Assembly: GCA_025457915.1 (NCBI GenBank)
Contig: JALOTL010000013.1
Coordinates: 1 to 64,000, forward strand
Length of the DNA: 64,000 nucleotides
Source: Spirochaetota bacterium
GTDB lineage: Bacteria > Spirochaetota > UBA4802 > UBA5550
Direction of reading: 5' to 3'
Below, one piece after another: positions 8,538 through 16,169 of this stretch (positions are counted from its first letter, which is position 1; every line of letters starts with the position of its first letter). The position numbers and the translations under genes are program-made. The notes under the pieces were generated by a model. It searched no databases, was not told the DNA's origin, and saw only the letters and a list, made by a program, of their open reading frames with translations.

Positions 8538-9344
8538 ATGAAACGGCACCACAAAAAAACCGCCCTTGTTACGGGCGCATCAAGCGGCATAGGAAGGTCC
8601 TTCGCCGAAAGGCTCGCCTCGGACGGATACAGCCTTATCCTGACTGCCAGAAGCAGGGAAAGGCTCATGGATATCGCGGACGGCCTTTCCGGGAACAGGG
8701 ACATCAGCATCGACGTCATACCGGCCGATCTCTCCATCGAAAAACCGCTGGAGCGCCTGATCAGGCTCGTCTCATCTTATGAATCCATTGACTTCCTCGT
8801 TCACAGCGCTGGATTCGGGACCAGGACCCTGTACCACGAGACGTCCCCCGTGAAAATCAGCGGGATGGTAAGGCTTCACGCCCTTTCCGGAGCGATGCTG
8901 TCGAGGGCCCTGCTGCCGGGAATGATTTCCAGGCGCAGCGGAACCATAATCCTGGTTTCTTCCCTGGGCGCCTTTTTCACCACGTCGCGCTACGTGACCT
9001 ATTCGGCCACGAAATCGTTTTTGAACACATTCGCCACGGGATTGAACGGCGAGCTCGGGGGCACCGGTGTGAGGGTCCAGGCCCTGTGCCCGGGCCTCAC
9101 GAAGACCGGGTTCCTGTCGACGCAGGAATACGCGGGCTTCAACTACGACGCGGTCCCGGACTGGGCATGGATGAGTCCCGATGAAGTGGTGGAGGAATCG
9201 CTTTCCTCCCTTCGGAAGGGAAGGACCATCTGCATTCCCGGGTTCAGGAACAGGGCTTTCGTCGGGTTACTGAACGCGCCGGTCATCGGGAGACTTGCGG
9301 GATGGACGCTTGCCGTCGTTAACAGAAAAAAACCCGTTTTCTGA
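8538..9344 (+). CDS. Short-chain dehydrogenase/reductase (SDR)
   Basis: Classical NAD(P)-dependent SDR of 268 residues: cofactor motif TGASSGIG (12-19), an ASP-less SAG variant of the NNAG motif (HSAGFG, 89-94), catalytic Ser near 141 and YSATK (Tyr155, Lys159). The substrate is unknown. The C-terminus has a hydrophobic segment (VGLLNAPVIGRLAGWTLAVV) that may bind a membrane, as in lipid-acting SDRs. A TTG start at 8496 is possible, but TTGACT (8464-8469) with a -10 near 8486-8491 would place the transcript start at about 8498, so the ATG at 8538 is preferred. It precedes the PEP-enzyme gene by 45 bases on the same strand. Confidence 0.88.
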   Translation: MKRHHKKTALVTGASSGIGRSFAERLASDGYSLILTARSRERLMDIADGLSGNRDISIDVIPADLSIEKPLERLIRLVSSYESIDFLVHSAGFGTRTLYHETSPVKISGMVRLHALSGAMLSRALLPGMISRRSGTIILVSSLGAFFTTSRYVTYSATKSFLNTFATGLNGELGGTGVRVQALCPGLTKTGFLSTQEYAGFNYDAVPDWAWMSPDEVVEESLSSLRKGRTICIPGFRNRAFVGLLNAPVIGRLAGWTLAVVNRKKPVF

Positions 9345-9389
9345 CACGGCCGGCGGCGCCGCGTATAAAATGAAATCCGGAGAAAAAGA

Positions 9390-11783
9390 ATGATGAATAC
9401 CGGGCCAAAGGCTTCAATAGTACATCTGGAAAACATTGCCGGCGAGGCTTCCGGGGGAAAGGCCTCGGGACTGGCGAGGCTCATCAAAATCAACCTCCCC
9501 GTCCCGAGGGGCTTCGCCGTGATCGGGGCTTCAGAGGGCGGCATACATCCCGACCTCCTTGACGAGGCGTATCACGGGATCGGAGGCGGCCAGGTGGCGG
9601 TCAGGTCTTCGGCGACCGGAGAAGACGGCTCGAGCGCTTCCTTCGCGGGGCAGTACGAGACCTTTCTCAATATCAGCGGCGGCGAAGAACTCAGGGAGGC
9701 CATAAATAAATGCGTGGCATCCCTGGCGGGCGGGAGGGCGAAGGCCTACAGGGAAGAACTAGACAGACCCGGCCCGAAAATCAATATGACCGTGATAGTG
9801 CAGAGGATGGTTGACGCAAGGTGCGCCGGCGTGCTTTTTACGGCAGACCCGGTCACCATGAGGCGGGACCGTATAGTGATCGACGCCGTCCGGGGCCTGG
9901 GAGACGCGCTGGTAAGCGGCCTTGCAGCGCCCGACCATTTCAAGATCACGAGGGATGGAAGGATTGCCGTGCGCGACATCAACGGCGATGAACCCGTCCT
10001 GGACGACAGTGAAATAAACACGCTCCTGTCCCAGGCACTCCTCGCGGAAAAGGAATGGGGCTGCCCGCTGGACATGGAATGGGCCATAGACCCCCGGGGG
10101 AAGCTGTACTGGCTCCAGGCCAGGCCCATCACCACCCTCGAGGGCGACCTCCATGAATTCGATTTCCACCAGGGCGGCGCGGACGTCTATACGACCTCGA
10201 ACATAGGAGAGATGATGCCCGGCGCCGTTTCGCCCCTGACCATGTCAACCACCGTTTACGGCATAGACCGGGGCATGCAGGCGATGCTCATCAACTACGG
10301 CGCCAGAAAAAAAATAACTGACGGCCTTTTCTTCGTGGGGATTTTCTACGGCCATATATTCTTCAATCTCACCTCGATGCTGACCTTCTGCAACAATATA
10401 CTGGGCTCATCGCCGGACACCCTCACCCACGCGATATGCGGAAGACCGGTACCTGAGCTGGGGGAATGCGACTACGCCTCCATCCCCGTGAGGATACTGA
10501 ACAGCTTCAGGTATGCAAGATACATATTCGGGGCTCCCTGGCGGATCAGGCGGTTCGAGAAAAAGCTGGCCTCGTTCATGATCCCGGAAGGCCGCGATTC
10601 CTCGGAAACATACCGGGCGATAGATTCCTCGCTGGAGTTCCTCGCGGAGACGTACGAAATGCATCTCCAGTCGTCCGCCGGTTCGGGATTCGCAAGCGGG
10701 ATCATCGAGGGAATACTGACCGGCGGAAAGGCGCCTTCCGCGGATGAAGAGGCGGCGCTCGCCGACATGCTGGCCGGCACGGGCAACGTCGAAAGCGCCG
10801 GGATTCTCGCGGACCTGCAGGCCATCATAGAAATACTGGCCAGTGATCCGGCCCGGGCGGAAAAATACCTGCAAACTGACGGAATGGATTCATATCTGTG
10901 GCTGAGGACCGCCGTCCCTGAATTCAACGCCTTCATGGAAAAAAACGGGCACAGGTCGTTCAGGGAGCTGGACATACACCAGCCCGGCTGGGGCGACGAC
11001 CCGGTTCCGCTCATGGTCTCGATGAAGGCCATGCTCGGTGCTCGCATGCAGGCGAACCCGGAAAAAAACCGTCCGGGTACCGGACAGTCGGAAAAACCCC
11101 GGGTTAAAACCGGCTTCGCGCTCAGGAGGCTCCTGAAATATTCCCACGACGCGATAAGGAGAAGGGAATACACGAAATCCATCCTGGTCGACGTTACCGA
11201 CCGGTTCAAGAAATCCTACAGGAAGCTCGCGGCCCAGCTTGCCGCGGAGGGGATCATCGACGACCCGGAGCTGATATTTTTCCTGACTCAATCCGAACTG
11301 GGCAGGCTGGCTGCCGGAAAGGAAAAATCCCTCGCGGAAAAGGCCGGCATCAGGCGCAGGGTCCACGCCATCCAGCAGACCTTCGAATTCCAGCAGGTTT
11401 TCACCGGCAGGCCCGAGCCGATCGAATGGACGCCGGAACAGGACGGCAGCGGCGGCGTCCTCCACGGCAAGCCCGTCAGCAGGGGAAGGGTCGAGGGGAC
11501 CGCGAGGGTCGTGAAGACGCTGGCCGAGGCTTCTTCACTGCGGCCGGGCGAGATACTGATAGCCCCGGTGACCGACGTCGGGTGGACGCCGTATTACAGC
11601 TTCATCTCCGGCCTCGCCACGGACATCGGCAGCACCATCTCGCACGGCGCGGTGGTCGCGAGGGAATACGGTCTGCCCACGGTCGTCAACCTGAGGACGG
11701 CGACCCACGTCTTTAAAACCGGCGACAGGGTGATACTCGACGGAGACCGCGGGATTTTGATGCGTGTGGAAAGCGACGATTGA
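9390..11783 (+). CDS. PEP-synthase-like ATP-dependent phosphotransferase
   Basis: A 797-residue protein with the parts of pyruvate-phosphate dikinase/PEP synthase enzymes in rifampicin-phosphotransferase order. The N-terminal ATP-grasp domain (about 10-260) has VAVRSSATGEDGSSASFAGQYE and the LQARPITT end motif. A long middle region (about 270-660) contains a hydrophobic patch. The C-terminal swivelling domain carries the phosphorylatable His in GSTISHGAVVAREYGLPTVV (His about 752). There is no PEP-binding TIM barrel, so it is not a true PEP synthase. The substrate sits in the variable middle region and is unknown. A GGAGAAAAAGA site precedes the ATG. It lies between an SDR and a DUF7065 protein. 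Confidence 0.88.
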   Translation: MMNTGPKASIVHLENIAGEASGGKASGLARLIKINLPVPRGFAVIGASEGGIHPDLLDEAYHGIGGGQVAVRSSATGEDGSSASFAGQYETFLNISGGEELREAINKCVASLAGGRAKAYREELDRPGPKINMTVIVQRMVDARCAGVLFTADPVTMRRDRIVIDAVRGLGDALVSGLAAPDHFKITRDGRIAVRDINGDEPVLDDSEINTLLSQALLAEKEWGCPLDMEWAIDPRGKLYWLQARPITTLEGDLHEFDFHQGGADVYTTSNIGEMMPGAVSPLTMSTTVYGIDRGMQAMLINYGARKKITDGLFFVGIFYGHIFFNLTSMLTFCNNILGSSPDTLTHAICGRPVPELGECDYASIPVRILNSFRYARYIFGAPWRIRRFEKKLASFMIPEGRDSSETYRAIDSSLEFLAETYEMHLQSSAGSGFASGIIEGILTGGKAPSADEEAALADMLAGTGNVESAGILADLQAIIEILASDPARAEKYLQTDGMDSYLWLRTAVPEFNAFMEKNGHRSFRELDIHQPGWGDDPVPLMVSMKAMLGARMQANPEKNRPGTGQSEKPRVKTGFALRRLLKYSHDAIRRREYTKSILVDVTDRFKKSYRKLAAQLAAEGIIDDPELIFFLTQSELGRLAAGKEKSLAEKAGIRRRVHAIQQTFEFQQVFTGRPEPIEWTPEQDGSGGVLHGKPVSRGRVEGTARVVKTLAEASSLRPGEILIAPVTDVGWTPYYSFISGLATDIGSTISHGAVVAREYGLPTVVNLRTATHVFKTGDRVILDGDRGILMRVESDD

Positions 11784-11829
11784 CCGATCTTAACGGCGGT
11801 AATGAATATATTAACAAACGGAGGAACCT

Positions 11830-12921
11830 ATGCTGACTAAATTCGACGAATTCACCTGCCACCAGGTGGTTTCCACCTTTGACCATCCGGAATCAAGCGA
11901 CCGCGCCTGGACGGAAAAGCTCTGGTGCAACATCCATGATTCAAAGGGTGGACTGGTCCTGGCGACCGGCTTCGGGATATATCCGAACAGGAACGTGATG
12001 GACGGGTTCGGCTGCGTGAATGTCGGAAACAGGACCCAGTACAACTTCAGGGCGTCGCGCGAGCTCAGGCCAGCCATAGATGAGATTAAGGTCGGGCCGC
12101 TGTCGTACGACGTGATAGAGCCTTATAAAAAAATCAGGATCGCCCTCGGAGAAAACAAGTACGATCTCGGCTTCGAGATCGAATTCCTGGGAAAATTTCA
12201 CCCGTCCGAGGAGGAGCCGCAGTACGGGAGGAGCTACGGAAGGATCTACGTGAACACCTGCAGGTACGCCCAGCTCGGAAGGGCGCGCGGATGGGTGAAG
12301 GCCGGAGGAAAAAAATTCGACATATCGGAGGACACCTTCTACGGCCAGAGGGACCATTCATGGGGAATAAGGATGGGCGTCGGGGCAGCGGAGCAGGGCG
12401 TCCAGTCCCTCGATATAGACAACTTCCTGGGGATGATGATCAACTGGCTCACCTTCCAGATTGGCGACACCGGCTTCTGCCTTTACCTGATAGAAAAGGC
12501 GGACGGAAAAATCCAGAGGTTGACCGGACACGTCACGCGGCCCATGGACGGGGAACGGGTCATGGTCGGGATCACCGGCGTTGAGCACCGGTACAAGTAT
12601 TACGATGGAAGCATGAGGATGCAGTCGGGCGAGGTTACGATAAAATGCGAAGACGGAAGCGTCTATGATCTTTCAATGAAGGAAATTACCACAATGTACC
12701 TGCGCGGGGGCAACTATATCGGCTACAAGGATGTGAGGCACGGAATGTGGATGGGCAGATACTGGGAGGACGGCGAAGCCTGGAACATAGAAGACGACCG
12801 GATAAAAAACGAGATGCACGGACTCGACGACACGGTCGTAGAAGTCAGGATGGGCAAACAGATAGGATACGGCATAGTCGAAAACCTCATCCTGCCGCCT
12901 TTTCCGAAATACGGTTATTGA
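11830..12921 (+). CDS. DUF7064/DUF7065 (CrtC/AttH-like) protein
   Basis: A 363-residue soluble protein with many beta-strands. The segment YGQRDHSWGIR (171-181) is the hallmark of the DUF7065 half of the family. The family shares its fold with the carotenoid hydratase CrtC and with AttH, so a role on a hydrophobic isoprenoid, sterol or lipid substrate is plausible but unproven. A GGAGGAACC ribosome site lies upstream. It follows the PEP-type enzyme by 46 bases, and with the SDR upstream it forms a three-gene set. In the family, such genes commonly sit near PEP-utilising enzymes and SDRs; that is recollection, not a search result. Confidence 0.75.
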   Translation: MLTKFDEFTCHQVVSTFDHPESSDRAWTEKLWCNIHDSKGGLVLATGFGIYPNRNVMDGFGCVNVGNRTQYNFRASRELRPAIDEIKVGPLSYDVIEPYKKIRIALGENKYDLGFEIEFLGKFHPSEEEPQYGRSYGRIYVNTCRYAQLGRARGWVKAGGKKFDISEDTFYGQRDHSWGIRMGVGAAEQGVQSLDIDNFLGMMINWLTFQIGDTGFCLYLIEKADGKIQRLTGHVTRPMDGERVMVGITGVEHRYKYYDGSMRMQSGEVTIKCEDGSVYDLSMKEITTMYLRGGNYIGYKDVRHGMWMGRYWEDGEAWNIEDDRIKNEMHGLDDTVVEVRMGKQIGYGIVENLILPPFPKYGY

Positions 12922-12989
12922 TTGATTTTCCCTTAAAAATAACCAGCATCATCATGGAAAACCCTGATGTTACTGACAACCTGCATATC

Positions 12990-13015
12990 AAGGGGTAGCC
13001 GCAAGGCCACCCCTT
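12990..13015. terminator. GCAA-loop hairpin between convergent units
   Basis: AAGGGGT-A-GCC pairs with GGC-C-ACCCCTT across one A-C mismatch around a GCAA loop. It could serve either the DUF7065 gene (plus strand) or the small minus-strand ORF. No U-tract follows on either strand, so it may be an RNA-stabilising hairpin. Confidence 0.45.
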
Positions 13016-13031
13016 CGGTTCATGGACCGGT

Positions 13032-13133
13032 TTAAATCCAGGCAAATCTTCTTAAAAAATTTTCCACTCCGCCGGCATCCATATAGACGAAACTTCTGCA
13101 TTCAGAATCCTGGCATAACTTTATATTTTTCAT
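13032..13133 (-). CDS. Small 33-residue protein, unknown
   Basis: A short reading frame in a gene-poor gap. Three signals support it. A near-consensus promoter lies upstream (TTGACT, 17-base spacer, TATTAT). A GAGGTGA ribosome site lies 8 bases before the ATG. A hairpin follows the stop codon. The peptide starts MKNIKLCQDSEC, has two cysteines (7 and 12), an AGG-containing middle (MDAGGVENF) and ends RRFAWI. No family is recognised. Possibilities are a small regulatory or metal-binding protein, or a precursor peptide. The signals are seen; expression is inferred. Confidence 0.45.
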   Translation of the reverse strand: MKNIKLCQDSECRSFVYMDAGGVENFLRRFAWI

Positions 13134-13165
13134 ATCCGAAATCACCTCAAAGTTAGATTTATCTA

Positions 13166-13194
13166 ATAATAATATATTCAACTACCACAGTCAA
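13166..13194 (-). promoter_or_regulatory. Promoter of the 33-residue ORF
   Basis: On the minus strand TTGACT (13189-13194), a 17-base spacer and TATTAT (13166-13171). A start near 13159 would give a leader of about 26 bases that contains the GAGGTGA site. Confidence 0.55.
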
Positions 13195-13203
13195 TAAATT
13201 ATT

Positions 13204-13244
13204 GCAAGGGAACCTCCAATAATCAAATCAGGATGTTCCCTTGC
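13204..13244. repeat. Palindromic interspersed repeat, copy A
   Basis: Perfect 10-base inverted ends GCAAGGGAAC / GTTCCCTTGC enclose CTCCAATAATCAAATCAGGAT. The same unit recurs inverted at 25859-25895 and in related forms at 26053-26090, 26190-26218 and 25786-25818. Confidence 0.7.
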
Positions 13245-13583
13245 AGGCACTTTCAATGTATAAATTAGGGCGGTCACAAAAACCAGCTTTTTCATTTTAA
13301 AACAAACAAAAAACTGGTTTTTTCAATACTGGCGTCCTATGATGATCACCCATAAGATTTTTTCAGTGTCTTTATAATGAAAAATCTAATTTATAGAAAT
13401 TTCCATAATTTAAAAGCAAAAACCATAAGCGTTGCCGTTTCAGCAGACGGATGGATGAAGCAGTGTCTTATTTACCGCCCGAATAAATAACCCTGCAATT
13501 CTTATCATTAAATCCCCCGGTTATTATTATAAGTTTGAACAAAAAACCAGGTTATTGTAAAAAAATGCAACAATTCCAAAAAT

Positions 13584-13612
13584 TTGTTGAAAATATACAG
13601 GGTATTTAAAAT
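13584..13612 (+). promoter_or_regulatory. Candidate promoter of the rpsF-dnaB operon
   Basis: TTGTTG (13584-13589), a 17-base spacer and TAAAAT (13607-13612), giving a start near 13619 and a leader of about 67 bases before rpsF. Confidence 0.45.
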
Positions 13613-13627
13613 TAATGTAATTCCTTT

Positions 13628-13660
13628 CTGCTGAAGGCGCATAAAAAAGCATTTCAGCAG
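13628..13660 (+). promoter_or_regulatory. rpsF leader hairpin
   Basis: CTGCTGAA (13628-13635) pairs perfectly with TTCAGCAG (13653-13660) around a 17-base loop, and ends about 13 bases before the AAAGGAGG ribosome site of rpsF. S6:S18 binds leader RNA in several bacteria. The usual CCG feature is not seen here, so any autoregulation by this hairpin is inference. Confidence 0.4.
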
Positions 13661-13685
13661 CATATTCCAAAGAAAGGAGGTAAAT

Positions 13686-13973
13686 ATGAACAGCTACGAG
13701 GTAACCGTAATTGTAAGGAACAGGGATGCCGAATCCCTGAAAGAAAAGGTAATGGGAATTCTTCAGAAATTCGGGACCCAGGTAACAAAAGAGGATCACT
13801 GGGGCCCAAAAAAACTGGCATACGAAATAGCCGGCGACTCTGAAGGGTACTACATGTTCATGATCGCAGATATCCCGCCCGAATCAATCAAAAGCATTAT
13901 CGGAGAATTCAGGCTTTCCAGCGACATACTGAGACACCTCTTCGTCAAAATTCCAAAAGCTAAAACAGCTTAA
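13686..13973 (+). CDS. rpsF: Ribosomal protein S6
   Basis: Small-subunit protein of 95 residues that forms a heterodimer with S18 on the platform. The N-terminal strand YEVTVIVRNR, the WGPKKLAYEI segment (about 39-48) and YYMFMIADIPPESI are typical S6. It lacks the long acidic C-terminal tail seen in some species. A strong AAAGGAGG site precedes it. First gene of a head-to-tail operon with ssb, rpsR, a DUF2232 gene, rplI and dnaB, an arrangement widespread in bacteria. Confidence 0.97.
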   Translation: MNSYEVTVIVRNRDAESLKEKVMGILQKFGTQVTKEDHWGPKKLAYEIAGDSEGYYMFMIADIPPESIKSIIGEFRLSSDILRHLFVKIPKAKTA

Positions 13974-13988
13974 GACGGAGGCGAACCA

Positions 13989-14405
13989 ATGGCAAGCGAT
14001 TTAAACAAGGTCATTCTTATCGGCAGGATGGTCAGGGATCCGGAACTGCGTTATACGCAAAACGGTTCGGCAGTATCAAGCTTTTCCCTGGCCAACAACA
14101 GGACCTATACCGCCTCAGGCGAAAAGAAGGAAATCGTTTCCTTTTTCGACTGCGTAGCATGGGGAAAAACCGGCGAGGTCATCGTCCAGTACTGCAAAAA
14201 AGGACACAGGATCGGAATAGAGGGCAGGCTCCAATCAAGGAACTGGGAAGATCAGAACGGGAACAAGAGAAAAACCGTAGAAATAGTGATCGACAACTTC
14301 CAGTTCCTCACGCCGAAGGACAGCCATGGAGAGTCGGTGGAAGTACCCCATCCGACCCAGGAGCCGGAAAGCAATCCCTATTCCGATGAAGATATCCCAT
14401 TTTAA
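13989..14405 (+). CDS. ssb: Single-stranded DNA-binding protein
   Basis: An OB-fold protein (residues 1-108) that coats single-stranded DNA during replication and repair as a tetramer. LNKVILIGRMVRDPELRYT and the SFFDCVAWGKTGEVI segment are SSB signatures. The C-terminal acidic tip YSDEDIPF, which recruits partner proteins, is intact. The linker is short, giving 138 residues. It starts 15 bases after rpsF behind a GACGGAGGCG site, so translation should be closely linked. Confidence 0.97.
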   Translation: MASDLNKVILIGRMVRDPELRYTQNGSAVSSFSLANNRTYTASGEKKEIVSFFDCVAWGKTGEVIVQYCKKGHRIGIEGRLQSRNWEDQNGNKRKTVEIVIDNFQFLTPKDSHGESVEVPHPTQEPESNPYSDEDIPF

Positions 14406-14424
14406 ATATTACGGAGATTAAAAA

Positions 14425-14829
14425 ATGACACAGGAAAATAAAGAACAGATCATCGAAGCCGCCGCGACGGAGGCCCCAGTGGAGGCACCCGTCGAAACGA
14501 GGACCGAACCCCAGACCCAGCCCCAGACCCAACCGCAGGAACAGGCTCCGGCCGAAAGACCGCAGAGGGGCTATTACCAGAGAGGTTCGATGCCGCACGA
14601 CCCGTCGGCCCGCGGATCCAAATTCAAGAAAAAATCATGCAGGTTCTGCCACGACAAGGACTTCACTGTTGATTACAAGAACCCGAAGATGCTGGAAAGG
14701 TTCATCACCGACAGGGGCAAGATCCTGCCGAGAAGGGTGACCGGTACCTGCGCCAGACACCAGAGGGCGATAGCAAGGGCCATAAAAAAGGCAAGGACCA
14801 TAGCCCTTCTTCCATTCGTGGAAAAATAA
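14425..14829 (+). CDS. rpsR: Ribosomal protein S18 with long N-terminal extension
   Basis: Residues 60-134 are a normal S18: SCRFCHDK start, [22 protein letters not shown], and the basic C-terminus with [14 protein letters not shown]. The CxxC suggests a zinc-binding form. About 58 residues precede this core, beginning with an acidic segment ([17 protein letters not shown]) and then repeats of Pro-Gln-Thr-Gln. S18 is usually 75-90 residues, so this is an unusual low-complexity extension. The ATG at 14425 has an ACGGAGATT ribosome site, and no good internal start with a site is evident, so the extension is probably real. Confidence 0.93.
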   Translation: MTQENKEQIIEAAATEAPVEAPVETRTEPQTQPQTQPQEQAPAERPQRGYYQRGSMPHDPSARGSKFKKKSCRFCHDKDFTVDYKNPKMLERFITDRGKILPRRVTGTCARHQRAIARAIKKARTIALLPFVEK

Positions 14830-14832
14830 ATA

Positions 14833-15711
14833 GTGGAAATGTTCCTTGGAATCCTGCTCGGGCTGTTCATGGTTGTCAGCTCGGCATATGTTTTTTTCAG
14901 ATGGGAATGGAAGGCGATCGCAATCTTCATCCCGATTATCCTGCTGACGCTGTATTTCAGCAGCGGCGGGAAAGAAATTCCGGGACTCGTCGCCCCGGTT
15001 ATTCTGGGAGGCATAGGCGGCATTTCATTCAAGAAAAGGAAGTCCTTCCAGTTTTATTTCATCATCTCGGCGGCCGCGATTTCCGTTTTCTTTGCAGGCG
15101 GCTATTATTATCTCATCAACCATAACGAGGTTGATCTCCTGAAGCTTTCAAGGGTGGAGATGAAAAAGGTGCTGACCGAAAGCAAGACCCCGGACGATAT
15201 AAAGGGCGAGATCCTGCGCGACTATGAAGGATGGATTGAGTCCGCCAGAAATCTGATACCGCTGGTTTCATTCCTGTACTCGATGCTGGCTGCAGGGGTT
15301 ATGTTCCTGGCCATGAGAATTTTCTTCTCCAGGTTCATGGACACCAAGTCCATACCCGGGCTGGAAATGTTCAGGATGAACGACTTTTTCATTTTTACTC
15401 TCATCGGCGGATGGCTGTTGTATTTACTGGTTGACAAAAGCGTCAGCCCCTTCGCCAATATGCTGGGATTGAACACGGCCCTGATCGCGTCCTCTCTGTA
15501 TTTTATCCAGGCGCTCGGGGTATTGAAATACATTGCAAAAAACAAGGGAATTCCGGGATACGTCATCCCGCTGTCGCTTTTTGTTGTTTCGCTCACTGGA
15601 CTAGAGGTGCTGATGTTCATTCTGGTTTTCCTGACCGGCTTCGGAACCCTTGATTTCTGGGCCGATTTCAGGAAATTATCCAACAACGAAAACAAACTTA
15701 ACAACGCTTAG
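14833..15711 (+). CDS. DUF2232-like multi-helix membrane protein
   Basis: A 292-residue membrane protein with about seven hydrophobic segments, located between rpsR and rplI where DUF2232 proteins occur in many bacteria. The C-terminal half, with paired helices and a short terminal polar tail, fits that family. Function is unknown, with a possible link to cell-envelope growth suggested only by context. The start is taken as GTG 14833, three bases after the rpsR stop; ATG 14839 is the alternative. The ribosome site is weak for both, consistent with coupling to rpsR translation. Confidence 0.75.
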   Translation: MEMFLGILLGLFMVVSSAYVFFRWEWKAIAIFIPIILLTLYFSSGGKEIPGLVAPVILGGIGGISFKKRKSFQFYFIISAAAISVFFAGGYYYLINHNEVDLLKLSRVEMKKVLTESKTPDDIKGEILRDYEGWIESARNLIPLVSFLYSMLAAGVMFLAMRIFFSRFMDTKSIPGLEMFRMNDFFIFTLIGGWLLYLLVDKSVSPFANMLGLNTALIASSLYFIQALGVLKYIAKNKGIPGYVIPLSLFVVSLTGLEVLMFILVFLTGFGTLDFWADFRKLSNNENKLNNA

Positions 15712-15722
15712 GAGAAATTCAT

Positions 15723-16169
15723 ATGAAGGTCATTTTACAGAAAGACGTTCCCAATCTCGGAGATGCCGGCGACATCAAGGAAGTCGCAAACGGATACGCT
15801 AGGAATTACCTTCTCCCCAGGAGACTGGTTATCCCCGCTGACGAATCAAGCAAAAGGGCGATCGAACACCAGAAAAAGCTCATCAAGATCAAAAAGGAAA
15901 AAAGGAAAAAGCAGAGCGAAAAGCTCGTCGAGAACATGTCGGGCATCGAACTGGTCATCACCGCCCAGGTCGGCGAAGAGGGGAAGCTGTTCGGCTCGAT
16001 AACTTCCATGGACATAGCGAAACATCTCAAAGAAAAAGGCTTTGAGATCGACAAGAGAAAGATAATGCTCGAATCCCCGATAAAACAGGAAGGCGAATTC
16101 GAGATAGCATTGAAGCTCGATGAAGGCCTTTCTGCAAAAATAAAGGTTACTGTCGTCAAGGGGCAATAG
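15723..16169 (+). CDS. rplI: Ribosomal protein L9
   Basis: Large-subunit protein of 148 residues with the expected two-domain shape. The N-terminal domain has MKVILQKDVPNLGDAGDIKEVANGYARNYLLPR, followed by a long basic helix (about 45-75) and a C-terminal domain with GKLFGSITSMDIA. A TAGGAGAAATTC site precedes the ATG. Its stop codon is immediately adjacent to the dnaB ATG, with no gap. Confidence 0.97.
   Translation: MKVILQKDVPNLGDAGDIKEVANGYARNYLLPRRLVIPADESSKRAIEHQKKLIKIKKEKRKKQSEKLVENMSGIELVITAQVGEEGKLFGSITSMDIAKHLKEKGFEIDKRKIMLESPIKQEGEFEIALKLDEGLSAKIKVTVVKGQ

Larger units (their letters stand above)
12922..13685. other. AT-rich gene-poor stretch before the rpsF operon
   Basis: About 760 bases without a conventional-length gene. 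It holds a GCAA-loop hairpin (12990-13015), a promoter-backed 33-residue minus-strand ORF (13032-13133), a palindromic repeat (13204-13244), an imperfect A/T-rich hairpin whose arms are AAAAACCAG (13278-13286) and CTGGTTTTT (13314-13322), and the promoter and leader of rpsF. From about 13330 to 13560 I see nothing else that I can support. Confidence 0.7.

Noticed and set aside
13440-13508. 22-residue minus-strand ORF after a GGGGGAT site
   Set aside because: No promoter was found, it is very short, and it has no features. Support is much weaker than for the ORF at 13032-13133.
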